Source: Pedobacter sp. B4-66
Lineage (GTDB): Bacteria; Bacteroidota; Bacteroidia; Sphingobacteriales; Sphingobacteriaceae
NCBI RefSeq assembly: GCF_018492665.1
Contig: NZ_JAFVME010000004.1
Coordinates: 124,001 to 188,000, forward strand
Direction of reading: 5' to 3'
DNA: 64,000 bases
Made by a program: the position numbers and the translations under genes. The notes under the pieces are model-generated. The model was not told the DNA's origin and did no database searches. It saw nothing but the letters and a program-made list of their open reading frames with translations. Shown piece after piece: positions 19,430-27,439 of the stretch. Positions within the stretch are counted from its first letter, which is position 1, and each line of letters opens with the position of its first letter.

Positions 19430-20410
19430 TTATAGTCCTATTGCCTTGATTAAAATTAATATAGGGCAAATTTCGAGGGCACAAAAGTACAAAAACAAAT
19501 AGACTTTTGAAAATCGATGATGAGATAAAATGTTAACACCTGCCCTTATAAATTGAAAAGCAAAAATCACCCCTAACAGTATAAAAGAGATCGCAATGTA
19601 GTAAGGCCCATACTTTAAGGGGGATAATGCGAAAGCTACAACCAGCGGAATAAAGATTAATGAGAGGTTAAAATAACTCAAATATAATATTGTAACATAT
19701 TCATTAACCGGTTTCTGAATGTTAAAAAGATGCCCTAATATCCTTAAAAGAACAATTTTCATAATGTACAAAACCACAATAAGAATAGAAATACTGAGGT
19801 AAAATTGAAAACCTGTACCTGGAAAAGAAATATGATAAAAGCCCGAAACGAGGTAAAAAAACATTCCGATTGTAAATCCAAACTGAACAAATAAAAGCAA
19901 AAATGGCCAGGATGTAAACAGATTATCCTCTTTATTTAGGTTATTCAATACCCTGTTACTAAAAAAGGATTGCACAATTGTCTGCAGCTGTTTATTAAAG
20001 GATATTTTCAGCACCGCAAATAAAACTAAGAGCAGGGCAACTACAGCTGGCACCCAAAGCGCTCCTTTTGGCACAGGTTTTCCCAACCGATACTTACTCA
20101 CCTTCATTGCAGTAAGCTCTTTATATCTAGAAAGTAAATTAGATCGACCTTCCACATTTGCCTTAATGATGCTATCCATAATCATATGTTTATTGATCAT
20201 AGAATCTGGAAAAAGCCAGCTATGCGTCATTATGGAGTCTGTCACAAATTTCTGGCGAGCAAGAAAAGCTGGATCCTTTACAAATTTACGTGTATAGGTA
20301 TTTGTTGATGCAACAGTATCTACAATCTCCTGTTCTACCTGCGCATGAACTCGGTTAAAGCTCAAAATAAAAAAAAACGAGACAACAAGAATAATACGAC
20401 TCAAATTCAT
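19430..20410 (-). CDS. DUF4271 integral membrane protein
   Basis: A 326-residue protein with an N-terminal hydrophobic signal (LSRIILVVSFFFILSFNRVHAQ), a hydrophilic segment to about residue 120, then roughly six membrane helices to the C-terminus. The combination of a helical membrane core with FIRAGVNILSHHRFSKVYLF near the end and a position immediately upstream of hemD fits DUF4271, a Bacteroidota family of unknown function. There are no catalytic motifs that I can identify. The link with haem synthesis is by genomic position only. Confidence 0.75.
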   Translation of the reverse strand: MNLSRIILVVSFFFILSFNRVHAQVEQEIVDTVASTNTYTRKFVKDPAFLARQKFVTDSIMTHSWLFPDSMINKHMIMDSIIKANVEGRSNLLSRYKELTAMKVSKYRLGKPVPKGALWVPAVVALLLVLFAVLKISFNKQLQTIVQSFFSNRVLNNLNKEDNLFTSWPFLLLFVQFGFTIGMFFYLVSGFYHISFPGTGFQFYLSISILIVVLYIMKIVLLRILGHLFNIQKPVNEYVTILYLSYFNLSLIFIPLVVAFALSPLKYGPYYIAISFILLGVIFAFQFIRAGVNILSHHRFSKVYLFLYFCALEICPILILIKAIGL

Positions 20411-20472
20411 TGCTCCAAATTTAGATAAAACTTTTGAAGAAGTTACTCACTGTAGCATCACTACTAAGTTGA

Positions 20473-21369
20473 TCAAATATTACTATGGCTTCGACAAAAA
20501 AGTTTAAATGACTCTATAATTTTTGATGTTCTACCATGCAACTGAATAAATTGAAATGCACGAAACATCTCAACTCCCTTTATATCGACAATGCTAAGCT
20601 CATTTCGCTTCAATTCACCAATAATGGTTTGCATTGACAAAAATGCCGCCGATTCTGAGTGCAGAAGGTATTGTTTAATACTGACATTACTTTCGAGTTG
20701 TAGTTCAATTCGCAGGTCTTTAAGATTTATACCAACGTCACTTAATGCTTTCGAAATCACATCGAGTGTACCTGAACCATGCTCTCTTAGTACCAATGGT
20801 AAATCCAATAACTGTTGCGGAATAATCTCTCCTTTTCTAGCCAAAGGGTTCCCAGATTTTGTTACTAAAACCAATTCATCATCACTAAATTTCTCATAAT
20901 TTATCTGTGGATAGTGCATCTGCCCTTCAACTATTGCCACATCAATCTTTTCCTCTATTACCTGTTGGGTCATAGATTCTGTATTACCCCTTGTAAAGGT
21001 GAATTGAATTTCGGGATACGCTGTCTTAAATAAAGCCAGAATTTTAGGCATAATAGTTTGTGCCAATGTGGTACTTGCCCCAATACGAAGGTTTCCTTTA
21101 AGCCCATCATTTAACTGGGCTAGCTCACTTTCAAACAATAAATATGTTTCAAATATTTTTGCAGCATATTTTAATAAAATATTACCGGCAGTTGTTAGGG
21201 CAATATGGTTCCCATTGCGAACAAATAATGCCGTATTTAATTGCTTTTCGAGTTCACGAATATGCCTAGTTACCGCCGGTTGCGTAATAAATAACTCGGC
21301 AGCAGCCTTAGTAAAACTAAGTTTTAACGCAACTGTCTGAAATACCTTTAACCGAAAATCAAATATCAT
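20473..21369 (-). CDS. LysR-family transcriptional regulator
   Basis: A 298-residue regulator. The winged helix-turn-helix is at about residues 5-64 (FQTVALKLSFTKAAAELFIT then QPAVTRHIRELEKQLN), and a periplasmic-binding-protein-like effector domain follows from about 90 (LRIGASTTLAQTIMPKILAL). It resembles the CysB/CysL branch, whose members often control sulfur metabolism, though no specific ligand can be read from the sequence. It is divergent from the cytochrome/DsrE/binding-protein genes with 132-174 bp between, and that gap contains two inverted repeats suited to LysR binding. The natural inference is that it controls that cassette. Confidence 0.93.
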   Translation of the reverse strand: MIFDFRLKVFQTVALKLSFTKAAAELFITQPAVTRHIRELEKQLNTALFVRNGNHIALTTAGNILLKYAAKIFETYLLFESELAQLNDGLKGNLRIGASTTLAQTIMPKILALFKTAYPEIQFTFTRGNTESMTQQVIEEKIDVAIVEGQMHYPQINYEKFSDDELVLVTKSGNPLARKGEIIPQQLLDLPLVLREHGSGTLDVISKALSDVGINLKDLRIELQLESNVSIKQYLLHSESAAFLSMQTIIGELKRNELSIVDIKGVEMFRAFQFIQLHGRTSKIIESFKLFCRSHSNI

Positions 21370-21413
21370 ATGCGCAAGATATAAATATCCATAGAATTAT
21401 GTAATGACCTGTG

Positions 21414-21438
21414 ATAACATTTTGTTATAACCTATAAC
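21414..21438. promoter_or_regulatory. Candidate LysR operator, two overlapping inverted repeats
   Basis: ATAACA-TTT-TGTTAT (21414-21428) contains the T-N11-A pattern of LysR boxes. It overlaps GTTATA-ACC-TATAAC (21424-21438), a second perfect 6-bp inverted repeat. Both lie in the intergenic region between the divergent LysR gene and the diheme cytochrome gene, as expected for a site that controls both. Confidence 0.5.
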
Positions 21439-21543
21439 GATAAACATCTTTAGAGTTAAATCCATTAATGCCATCTTTGGTTTACACACAAATGAAAAAT
21501 CATGTTAAGAAACCAATTAAAATTTCTAGAACGGCAATGCACA

Positions 21544-22554
21544 ATGATTCCAAAAAAAGTAATTGCGGCTACTGTTCTCTTTGAAATCTATTTCGCCGTT
21601 ATTGGAGCTACTTCTTTAATTAGCAGTTGTAATGGAGAAAAGACACCCGCACAGCAAAATGTAGCTAAAACTACAAAGGATATCGCAATAACTCCCAAAG
21701 AGGTATGGCAAGCTCCTGATGAAAGCACTATTCCCAAAAATGCCAAGGGTGAAATGATCCGCTATGGCAAAGATTTAATTGCAAATACCTCAGCTTACTT
21801 TGGACCCAAAGGTAGATTAGGTATATTTACTAATGGATTGAATTGCCAAAACTGTCATTTAGATGGCGGCACCAGGATATTTGCAAATAACTACGCAGCC
21901 GTGATGAGTAGTTACCCTAAAGTTACTGCACGATCTGGGAAAGTAACCAGCCCTGTTGCACGAATAAAAGGTTGTTTTGAGCGTAGTTTGAATGGTAAAA
22001 TGCCCGATTCTACATCAAAAGAAATAAGAGCAATGATTGCTTACATGGAGTGGCTTAATCAAGGTGTAAAAGATCCGGAAAATATGTACGGAAGAGGGAC
22101 AGAGAAAATAGCACTAATGGATCGACCTGCTGACCCTAAAAAAGGCGCTTTACTTTATTCTTCTAAATGCCAAAGCTGCCATGGTGGGAATGGAGAAGGT
22201 ATTGCTGCTGCCGGAGGGAAAACCTTTATTTATCCACCATTGTGGGGCAAATTGAGCTATAACGATGGTGCAGGAATATACAGGCTCTCTAATTTTGCAG
22301 GATTTATTAAGAACAACATGCCCTTTGGTGCGACTTATAAAAATCCAATATTAACAGATGAAGAATCGTGGGATATTGCAGCTTTCGTTAACTCGCAAGC
22401 ACGGCCACACAAAGACCAAAAAACAGATTATCCTGATTTAAAGAAAAAACCAATCGATGCTCCATACGGTCCATACGGAGATCAATTTTCTGAAAAACAG
22501 CATAAATACGGACCATTTCAACCAATTAAAAACACATATAAAACCAAAACATAA
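21544..22554 (+). CDS. TsdA-like diheme cytochrome c lipoprotein
   Basis: A 336-residue exported protein with two haem c sites, CQNCH at residues 101-105 and CQSCH at 209-213. The first domain (CQNCHLDGGTRIFANNY ... VARIKGCFERSLNGKMP) resembles TsdA, thiosulfate dehydrogenase/tetrathionate reductase. C144 in GCFERSLNG is in the region where TsdA supplies its unusual cysteine haem ligand, and M259 (NNMPFG) could be the second ligand of haem 2. I chose the ATG at 21544 because it gives a lipoprotein signal (lipobox LISSC, Cys29); an in-frame ATG at 21502 is possible. It is the first gene of a three-gene cassette. The sulfur substrate is inferred; a general electron-carrier role cannot be excluded. 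Confidence 0.8.
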   Translation: MIPKKVIAATVLFEIYFAVIGATSLISSCNGEKTPAQQNVAKTTKDIAITPKEVWQAPDESTIPKNAKGEMIRYGKDLIANTSAYFGPKGRLGIFTNGLNCQNCHLDGGTRIFANNYAAVMSSYPKVTARSGKVTSPVARIKGCFERSLNGKMPDSTSKEIRAMIAYMEWLNQGVKDPENMYGRGTEKIALMDRPADPKKGALLYSSKCQSCHGGNGEGIAAAGGKTFIYPPLWGKLSYNDGAGIYRLSNFAGFIKNNMPFGATYKNPILTDEESWDIAAFVNSQARPHKDQKTDYPDLKKKPIDAPYGPYGDQFSEKQHKYGPFQPIKNTYKTKT

Positions 22555-23016
22555 ATGAAAAACTTAACAAAATATGCCTTTGCAATATTTGCAATCTTAT
22601 TATTTACTGCTATTAAACCGGCAATGGCTCAAAATACTAAGGAGTTTCAAGCAGCGAAAAGTAAAAATAAACAATACAATGCTTTATATGCATTAAACAG
22701 TGGGGATGAGCAAAAGATAGCAGGAACTTTAAGAAATATTAAAAACGCATTGGAAGATCCACGCCTAAAAGGAAAACTTCACATTGAGCTGATTGCCTTT
22801 AGTGCTGGTGTAGCCGTTTACGACAAGAAAAGTCCTTTTAAGGAAACTTTACTTGATTTAAAATCTCGTGGGGTAGACCTGGTTCAATGCGAAAACACAC
22901 TTAGAGAACGCAAAATTGAGAAGAGCTCCTTGTATGATTTCATCAACTATGTTCCCAGCGGTAACGGCGAAATTATCCTCCGCCATTATGAAGGATGGGC
23001 AATCGTGCACCCATAA
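22555..23016 (+). CDS. Exported DsrE/DsrF-like protein
   Basis: A 153-residue protein with a Sec signal (about residues 1-25, ending KPAMAQ). The mature part has the DsrE fold pattern: YNALYALNSGDEQKIAGTLR, IELIAFSAGVAVY and LKSRGVDLVQCENTLRERKI, with the single conserved cysteine C112 where DsrE/TusD-type sulfur carriers hold their active thiol. DsrE proteins are usually cytoplasmic; a periplasmic one is a distinct branch. It begins at the base after the cytochrome stop, so the two are translationally linked. Sulfur binding on Cys112 is inference. Confidence 0.8.
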   Translation: MKNLTKYAFAIFAILLFTAIKPAMAQNTKEFQAAKSKNKQYNALYALNSGDEQKIAGTLRNIKNALEDPRLKGKLHIELIAFSAGVAVYDKKSPFKETLLDLKSRGVDLVQCENTLRERKIEKSSLYDFINYVPSGNGEIILRHYEGWAIVHP

Positions 23017-23049
23017 CCATCTTTTAAATAAAATTTTAAGCCCTTAATA

Positions 23050-23970
23050 ATGAATAAAACAAAACTAATCATACTCATACTAACGGTACTGTTTTTCAAT
23101 AATTCAATTGTAAAAGCACAGGATCATCGTTTTGATCCGCCATGGAATACGCCACCCGAAGCAAAGGTTCAGTTTACCATCCCAGGGATCGACAATATAC
23201 CTGACATTTATGGCGACATAAACGACCCTCAATTGGTTGTTTTTTTTGCCGGCAACCAGTTTATGGTTATAGATGATTTAATGAAAGCATTCAAGCTTAA
23301 ATACCCGCAATATACACGCGTACTTGCAGAAACACTACCTCCAGGGATTTTGGCAAAACAAATAGCGGAAGGAAGTATTGTTATTGGAAATATGCGGATA
23401 ACCTTGAAACCTGACGTATATACAGCCGGTAAAAGCAGAATAGATGAAAACCATGAATGGTTTAGCAGAACTGAACTTTATGCTAAAAATAAGCTAGCTA
23501 TTATGACCCGTAAAGGAAATCCAAAACAGGTAAAAAAGCTAGCTGATCTCGGCCGCAGCGATGTACGTGTAAGCATGCCTAACCCTGAATGGGAAGGGAT
23601 TGGAAAACGTATTGAAGAAGCTTACAGAAAAGTGGGTGGTGAAGCACTAAGAAATACTATTATGCAAACTAAAGTAAAAGACTCTACCACATACCTAACT
23701 CAAATTCATCACAGACAAACACCTATGCGTATTTTATATGAACAGAGTGACGCCGGACCAGTTTGGTACTCAGAGGTGCATTATCAGAAAATGATTGGCC
23801 ATCCAATTGAGTCAATCGAAATTCCTGAAAATGAAAACATCAAAGCTCAATATTATGCCGGACAGCTTAAAAAAGCACCACATCCTAAAGCAGCAAAAGA
23901 CTTTATGGATTTTCTTGTAAGTAAAGAGGCTCGTACCATTTACAGCAAATACGGTTTTGAACTCCCTTAA
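23050..23970 (+). CDS. Periplasmic substrate-binding protein (ModA/PstS-like), orphan
   Basis: A 306-residue protein with a signal peptide (MNKTKLIILILTVLFFNNSIVKAQ). The body looks like a two-lobed type II binding protein: QLVVFFAGNQFMVIDDLMKAF ('beta-strand then helix' start), GNMRITLKPDVY, NKLAIMTRKGNP, RVSMPNPEWEGIGKRIEEAY, and a C-terminal APHPKAAKDFMDFLVSKEAR that is typical of molybdate and sulfate binding proteins. No ABC permease or ATPase lies nearby. It follows the DsrE-like gene by 33 bp and is closed by a strong terminator. The ligand is unknown; an anion is a reasonable guess from the family. Confidence 0.75.
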   Translation: MNKTKLIILILTVLFFNNSIVKAQDHRFDPPWNTPPEAKVQFTIPGIDNIPDIYGDINDPQLVVFFAGNQFMVIDDLMKAFKLKYPQYTRVLAETLPPGILAKQIAEGSIVIGNMRITLKPDVYTAGKSRIDENHEWFSRTELYAKNKLAIMTRKGNPKQVKKLADLGRSDVRVSMPNPEWEGIGKRIEEAYRKVGGEALRNTIMQTKVKDSTTYLTQIHHRQTPMRILYEQSDAGPVWYSEVHYQKMIGHPIESIEIPENENIKAQYYAGQLKKAPHPKAAKDFMDFLVSKEARTIYSKYGFELP

Positions 23971-23987
23971 ATAAAAGGGAGTTCAAA
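23956..23987. terminator. Bidirectional terminator between the binding-protein and GH172 genes
   Basis: TTTGAACTCCCTT and AAGGGAGTTCAAA form a perfect 13-bp stem with a 6-nt AAATAA loop. It contains the stop codon of the plus-strand gene and ends 2 bp before the stop of the minus-strand gene, so it can end both convergent transcripts. Confidence 0.75.
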
Positions 23988-23989
23988 TC

Positions 23990-25531
23990 TCATCTAAATG
24001 CGTACCAATAAGTTGTTGCGGCACAGTCAGCCTCACCATCTGCCCAACCCAACATTTCCAGATCATATTTAAAATCTGTATTAAAGGTTACCCCATCAAG
24101 ATTTCTTGTTCTGGTAAAAGTGTTATGTCCATAAGAATCTTCCTTATCTGCCCTTGGTGCGTTGGCAAAAGGAGATTGATAAAGTACCACCGGTGCCCAT
24201 GAAGTATTATAGTAATCTTCTGCACCGGTACCAAATTCAGAAGGGAAAGTTTCAGCATCTACATATAACTTCTGGTCACCCTCTCCATACCATGTATGCA
24301 TGTGATTGAAGACGGCAAAACTATCACCTAAGAAAATACCTTTCCCCTTAATCTTACTAAGCTGCCACTCAATTGCTCCAGTTCCATCCCAGTTCTTTAT
24401 AGGCACTTTTTCCGTAAACTTCCATGAAGCATTGAAATACATGCTATTACTATTCCAAGAATAAGGTTGGCTGATTGCTTTTAAGGTTATCGATACCGAT
24501 TCATCACCCTGATTTTCCAATGATATTGTAGCAGATTTTTGGTAAGGCATTGTCCATCGGGATATAATTTTTCCTTCCGCAGTAACAGTTCTATACCAGC
24601 TTTGAAGAGGCTTGCCACCGACTCCAGATCCAGAAAAATCACCTATTGGGCATTTTACACTTTCCTCGCCATCAAACTTGATCTTAAGTATCGTTGACCT
24701 CAATAGCTTCTCCAAACTACTGTTGTCTTTACTAGAAACCTCTATACTCAAAAACTTAACAGCATTAGATCCTTTAGGCAAGTTTACAGAGGCCATTTGC
24801 TTTGGCAAAATAGTCTGGTTTATTAAAGATTGCTTCCCTTTCGTAATGTTTACAGGATTTAAAAGCTGAGTATTAACCTTTTCCATTAAACCGGCTAAGT
24901 TACGAGTCTCTTTTAGGCTGAAAGTTCTTACAGTTGTATTGGGAGCATATTTTCTGAAATTGATTTGATAGTACCTCGGTTCTTTAATTTCAGGTTCGGC
25001 ATCTTCCCAGGTAACCTTACAATGTTTTGCATAAGGCATGGGTAAATAAAGTGTGCTTCCTCCCTTTTCTAAAGGCTGATAGCTGGAATGTGGAATCAGT
25101 AAGGCAGGCCCTGGTTTTAGGTCTATCTTCATCAGATCATAAGATGGGATAAGAATTTCCGGTGTTGAGTTATTATCAAAATAAATCCTCAGTTTGCCTG
25201 CCCTTTTAAAAGTGGTTATCCAGAAACGCACTAACGCACCTGGCCCCTTTTCATCTAACATTACATATTCTTTACGCCCTTCATTTTGCTCAACTCTTAT
25301 AAATTGTGATTTATCACCGTTTGCAAACCATCCCGGTTTATCCGGAGAGATAGAAAGACGATCGTAACTGCTGGCCATACCGGCGCTATAATAAGGCTCG
25401 GGCCAATAAGTAACAGTGTTAAAATCTGTCATTTCTTTAAGCAAGGAGGCTGTGGTTACAGTTTGAGCACGTCCAATCAATCCGCCAAACACCAATAATA
25501 CTATTAAAATACCTTTTATTAAATTTCTCAT
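23990..25531 (-). CDS. DUF2961 (GH172) glycoside hydrolase, secreted
   Basis: A 513-residue protein with a Sec signal (MRNLIKGILIVLLVFGGLIGRAQ). The body has DUF2961 features: an early SYDRLSISPDKPGWFANGD, MLDEKGPGALVRFWITTFKR, a mid-domain DFSGSGVGGKPLQSWYRTV, and FPSEFGTGAEDYYNTSWAP, whose acidic residues match the active-site region in this family. Characterised GH172 enzymes act on alpha-D-fructofuranosyl or D-arabinofuranosyl linkages; the substrate here is unknown. It is 16 bp downstream of an unrecognised secreted protein on the same strand, so the two are probably one operon. Confidence 0.85.
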   Translation of the reverse strand: MRNLIKGILIVLLVFGGLIGRAQTVTTASLLKEMTDFNTVTYWPEPYYSAGMASSYDRLSISPDKPGWFANGDKSQFIRVEQNEGRKEYVMLDEKGPGALVRFWITTFKRAGKLRIYFDNNSTPEILIPSYDLMKIDLKPGPALLIPHSSYQPLEKGGSTLYLPMPYAKHCKVTWEDAEPEIKEPRYYQINFRKYAPNTTVRTFSLKETRNLAGLMEKVNTQLLNPVNITKGKQSLINQTILPKQMASVNLPKGSNAVKFLSIEVSSKDNSSLEKLLRSTILKIKFDGEESVKCPIGDFSGSGVGGKPLQSWYRTVTAEGKIISRWTMPYQKSATISLENQGDESVSITLKAISQPYSWNSNSMYFNASWKFTEKVPIKNWDGTGAIEWQLSKIKGKGIFLGDSFAVFNHMHTWYGEGDQKLYVDAETFPSEFGTGAEDYYNTSWAPVVLYQSPFANAPRADKEDSYGHNTFTRTRNLDGVTFNTDFKYDLEMLGWADGEADCAATTYWYAFR

Positions 25532-25547
25532 ATGATCTCAGTCCTCT

Positions 25548-27227
25548 TTAATTTTTACCAGAAAAATCAATCTGAACAGTATTCTTATTTGGCTTTATCC
25601 TGAAAACTGTTCTATCATTTGGCTTGCTAAAATTACCTTTAATGGCTTTAATAGAATAGTCCATTCCCTCAAACTGGCAATCAATTTTATTAGCACTGAT
25701 TGCTTTAAAAGGGAGTACAGCATTTTCCGCAGCAGTCATATCTAAAAACCAATCCATAGGCTTCCCTCCTTTTACGCTTAGCATCATTTGTTTTTCATCA
25801 ATATCCATTACCAATGACGCACTATTGTTTTTTAGCGGCCATACAATATGTAGCTTTCCGGTAGCCGGGCTTTCTATAATTGGCGTACCGCCTTCAAGCA
25901 ATTCTTCTTTACCATCTATCAAAGCTTTAAAACGCATACCTGCTATTATTCCGGGCTTACTCCAAATATAGCCATCTACAAATGGAAGTGTAAAAAAAGC
26001 ACACTCATTAGATGTTGCTTTGTTCTTTGTATAAACCGAAGGAAAAGCTTCATTAAAAATATGAATATCACGGAAGTTTAAAGTTCCATTTTCCCACAAT
26101 AAATTAACACGATAAAACCTGCTATTGAACCATACTGTTTTACGATTGCTGCCTGGGAGATCATTATTTACCGTAACAGAAGTTGCCGGAGTAACCTTGT
26201 AATTGTCTTTAAACCATTGCCCTGATTCTGCTAGTGTTTCTACTTTTACTTTTTTCTCGTCTCTAAGTTTAGCAATTAACGGTAACTGAATTTGAAATCC
26301 TTTCGACATAGCATCCCATGTAAATGAATTTTCCTGACCTGCTTGTGTGTAGGCAAACTCCATAGACTCCCCTTCAACAAATTCTTTAAAGAACCAGTTT
26401 ACCCATGTAGCATCACCTCCTGCAGCAGGATATACAGGCTCAAGGGTAATCACACCTTGTCTGTCGCTGCCCAAACCATTATCATACTGACGGATCGGAT
26501 CGCTCCCTAGCATCCTGAAAATAGGGACAGGTAATTGATTCTTTTCATTTTGCGCAGGCATGTAAGAGTTTATTTTGCTGGGGTAATAAGCTTGATTCCA
26601 ATAACCGCCCCACAAGGTATAGCCATCTGTACCCACCTGATCTTTACAATTGCTGGATGCTACGATGTGGTATTTTTCGTACAAATAATTTAAGGTATGA
26701 GAATCTATAAACCATGAGCCTACCGATTTAGGATAATAGCCAAAAATGTTTTTAAAATCTGCCATGTATACATCTGCCAGTTTCTCCCGCTCTTCAGGAG
26801 TATATCCTGTAGAAAAGCCGATGTCTGCATGCCAGTCCCAAGGATAACGACCGCGCCATTTGAGTCCTGCTTTCTCTACCATTGGCTGTGGAATTTCCCA
26901 CCATGCACCAATTTCAAAAGCTTCCTTAGGTAAGCTTTTGAGCAATTTCTGATACCGGCTGTCCATCAACGCATCATATTGCAATAAAAAAGTACCACCT
27001 AAATTGTATTTTTTCATCATCTCAACTTGCTTAACTACGGTTTGATACAGCACTTCTTCCGTAATTTTTGTATCTCTGGGTTCGAGCAAACGGATAAAGT
27101 TTACAATATTGATGATCTTGGGTTTTGGTTTTTCCTTCGTATGTCCAGATAGTGGAGCAACCACGCTTGTAAGCAAACAAAATAAAAATAAAAAGCTGGT
27201 TTTCAACTGTGTGTAATTGGTTTTCAT
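25548..27227 (-). CDS. Secreted protein of unknown family, possible sugar-active barrel
   Basis: A 559-residue protein with a signal peptide (hydrophobic stretch at about 10-30). I do not recognise a named family. Residues 36-330 look like an alternating beta/alpha barrel of the glycosidase/deacetylase kind: IINIVNFIRLLEPRDTKI, YNLGGTFLLQYDAL, FEIGAWWEIPQPMVE, PKSVGSWFIDSHTLNYLYEK, IVASSNCKDQVGTDGYTLWG, with many Trp/Tyr and several His/Asp that could form a sugar-binding cleft. Residues 330-559 are beta-rich. It is the first gene of a two-gene unit with the GH172 enzyme, which suggests a role in the same carbohydrate. That function is inference. Confidence 0.6.
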   Translation of the reverse strand: MKTNYTQLKTSFLFLFCLLTSVVAPLSGHTKEKPKPKIINIVNFIRLLEPRDTKITEEVLYQTVVKQVEMMKKYNLGGTFLLQYDALMDSRYQKLLKSLPKEAFEIGAWWEIPQPMVEKAGLKWRGRYPWDWHADIGFSTGYTPEEREKLADVYMADFKNIFGYYPKSVGSWFIDSHTLNYLYEKYHIVASSNCKDQVGTDGYTLWGGYWNQAYYPSKINSYMPAQNEKNQLPVPIFRMLGSDPIRQYDNGLGSDRQGVITLEPVYPAAGGDATWVNWFFKEFVEGESMEFAYTQAGQENSFTWDAMSKGFQIQLPLIAKLRDEKKVKVETLAESGQWFKDNYKVTPATSVTVNNDLPGSNRKTVWFNSRFYRVNLLWENGTLNFRDIHIFNEAFPSVYTKNKATSNECAFFTLPFVDGYIWSKPGIIAGMRFKALIDGKEELLEGGTPIIESPATGKLHIVWPLKNNSASLVMDIDEKQMMLSVKGGKPMDWFLDMTAAENAVLPFKAISANKIDCQFEGMDYSIKAIKGNFSKPNDRTVFRIKPNKNTVQIDFSGKN

Positions 27228-27439
27228 TGATTATGAAACTATCAAAAGATGTTTTTGAGTAAGAAAATATTTGGTTAAACTAAAGCCACAAATTTAATAT
27301 TATGAAATCCTTAACCATCCTGTACTGTTATGCCCACCCGCCCCATATATCAAAAAGTACAAAAAAAATGTGCTTTACTATAAAAGCTCTATTTTAATTT
27401 CAATTTAGCTTTGATGCATACTCCGATAATACACTCGAT

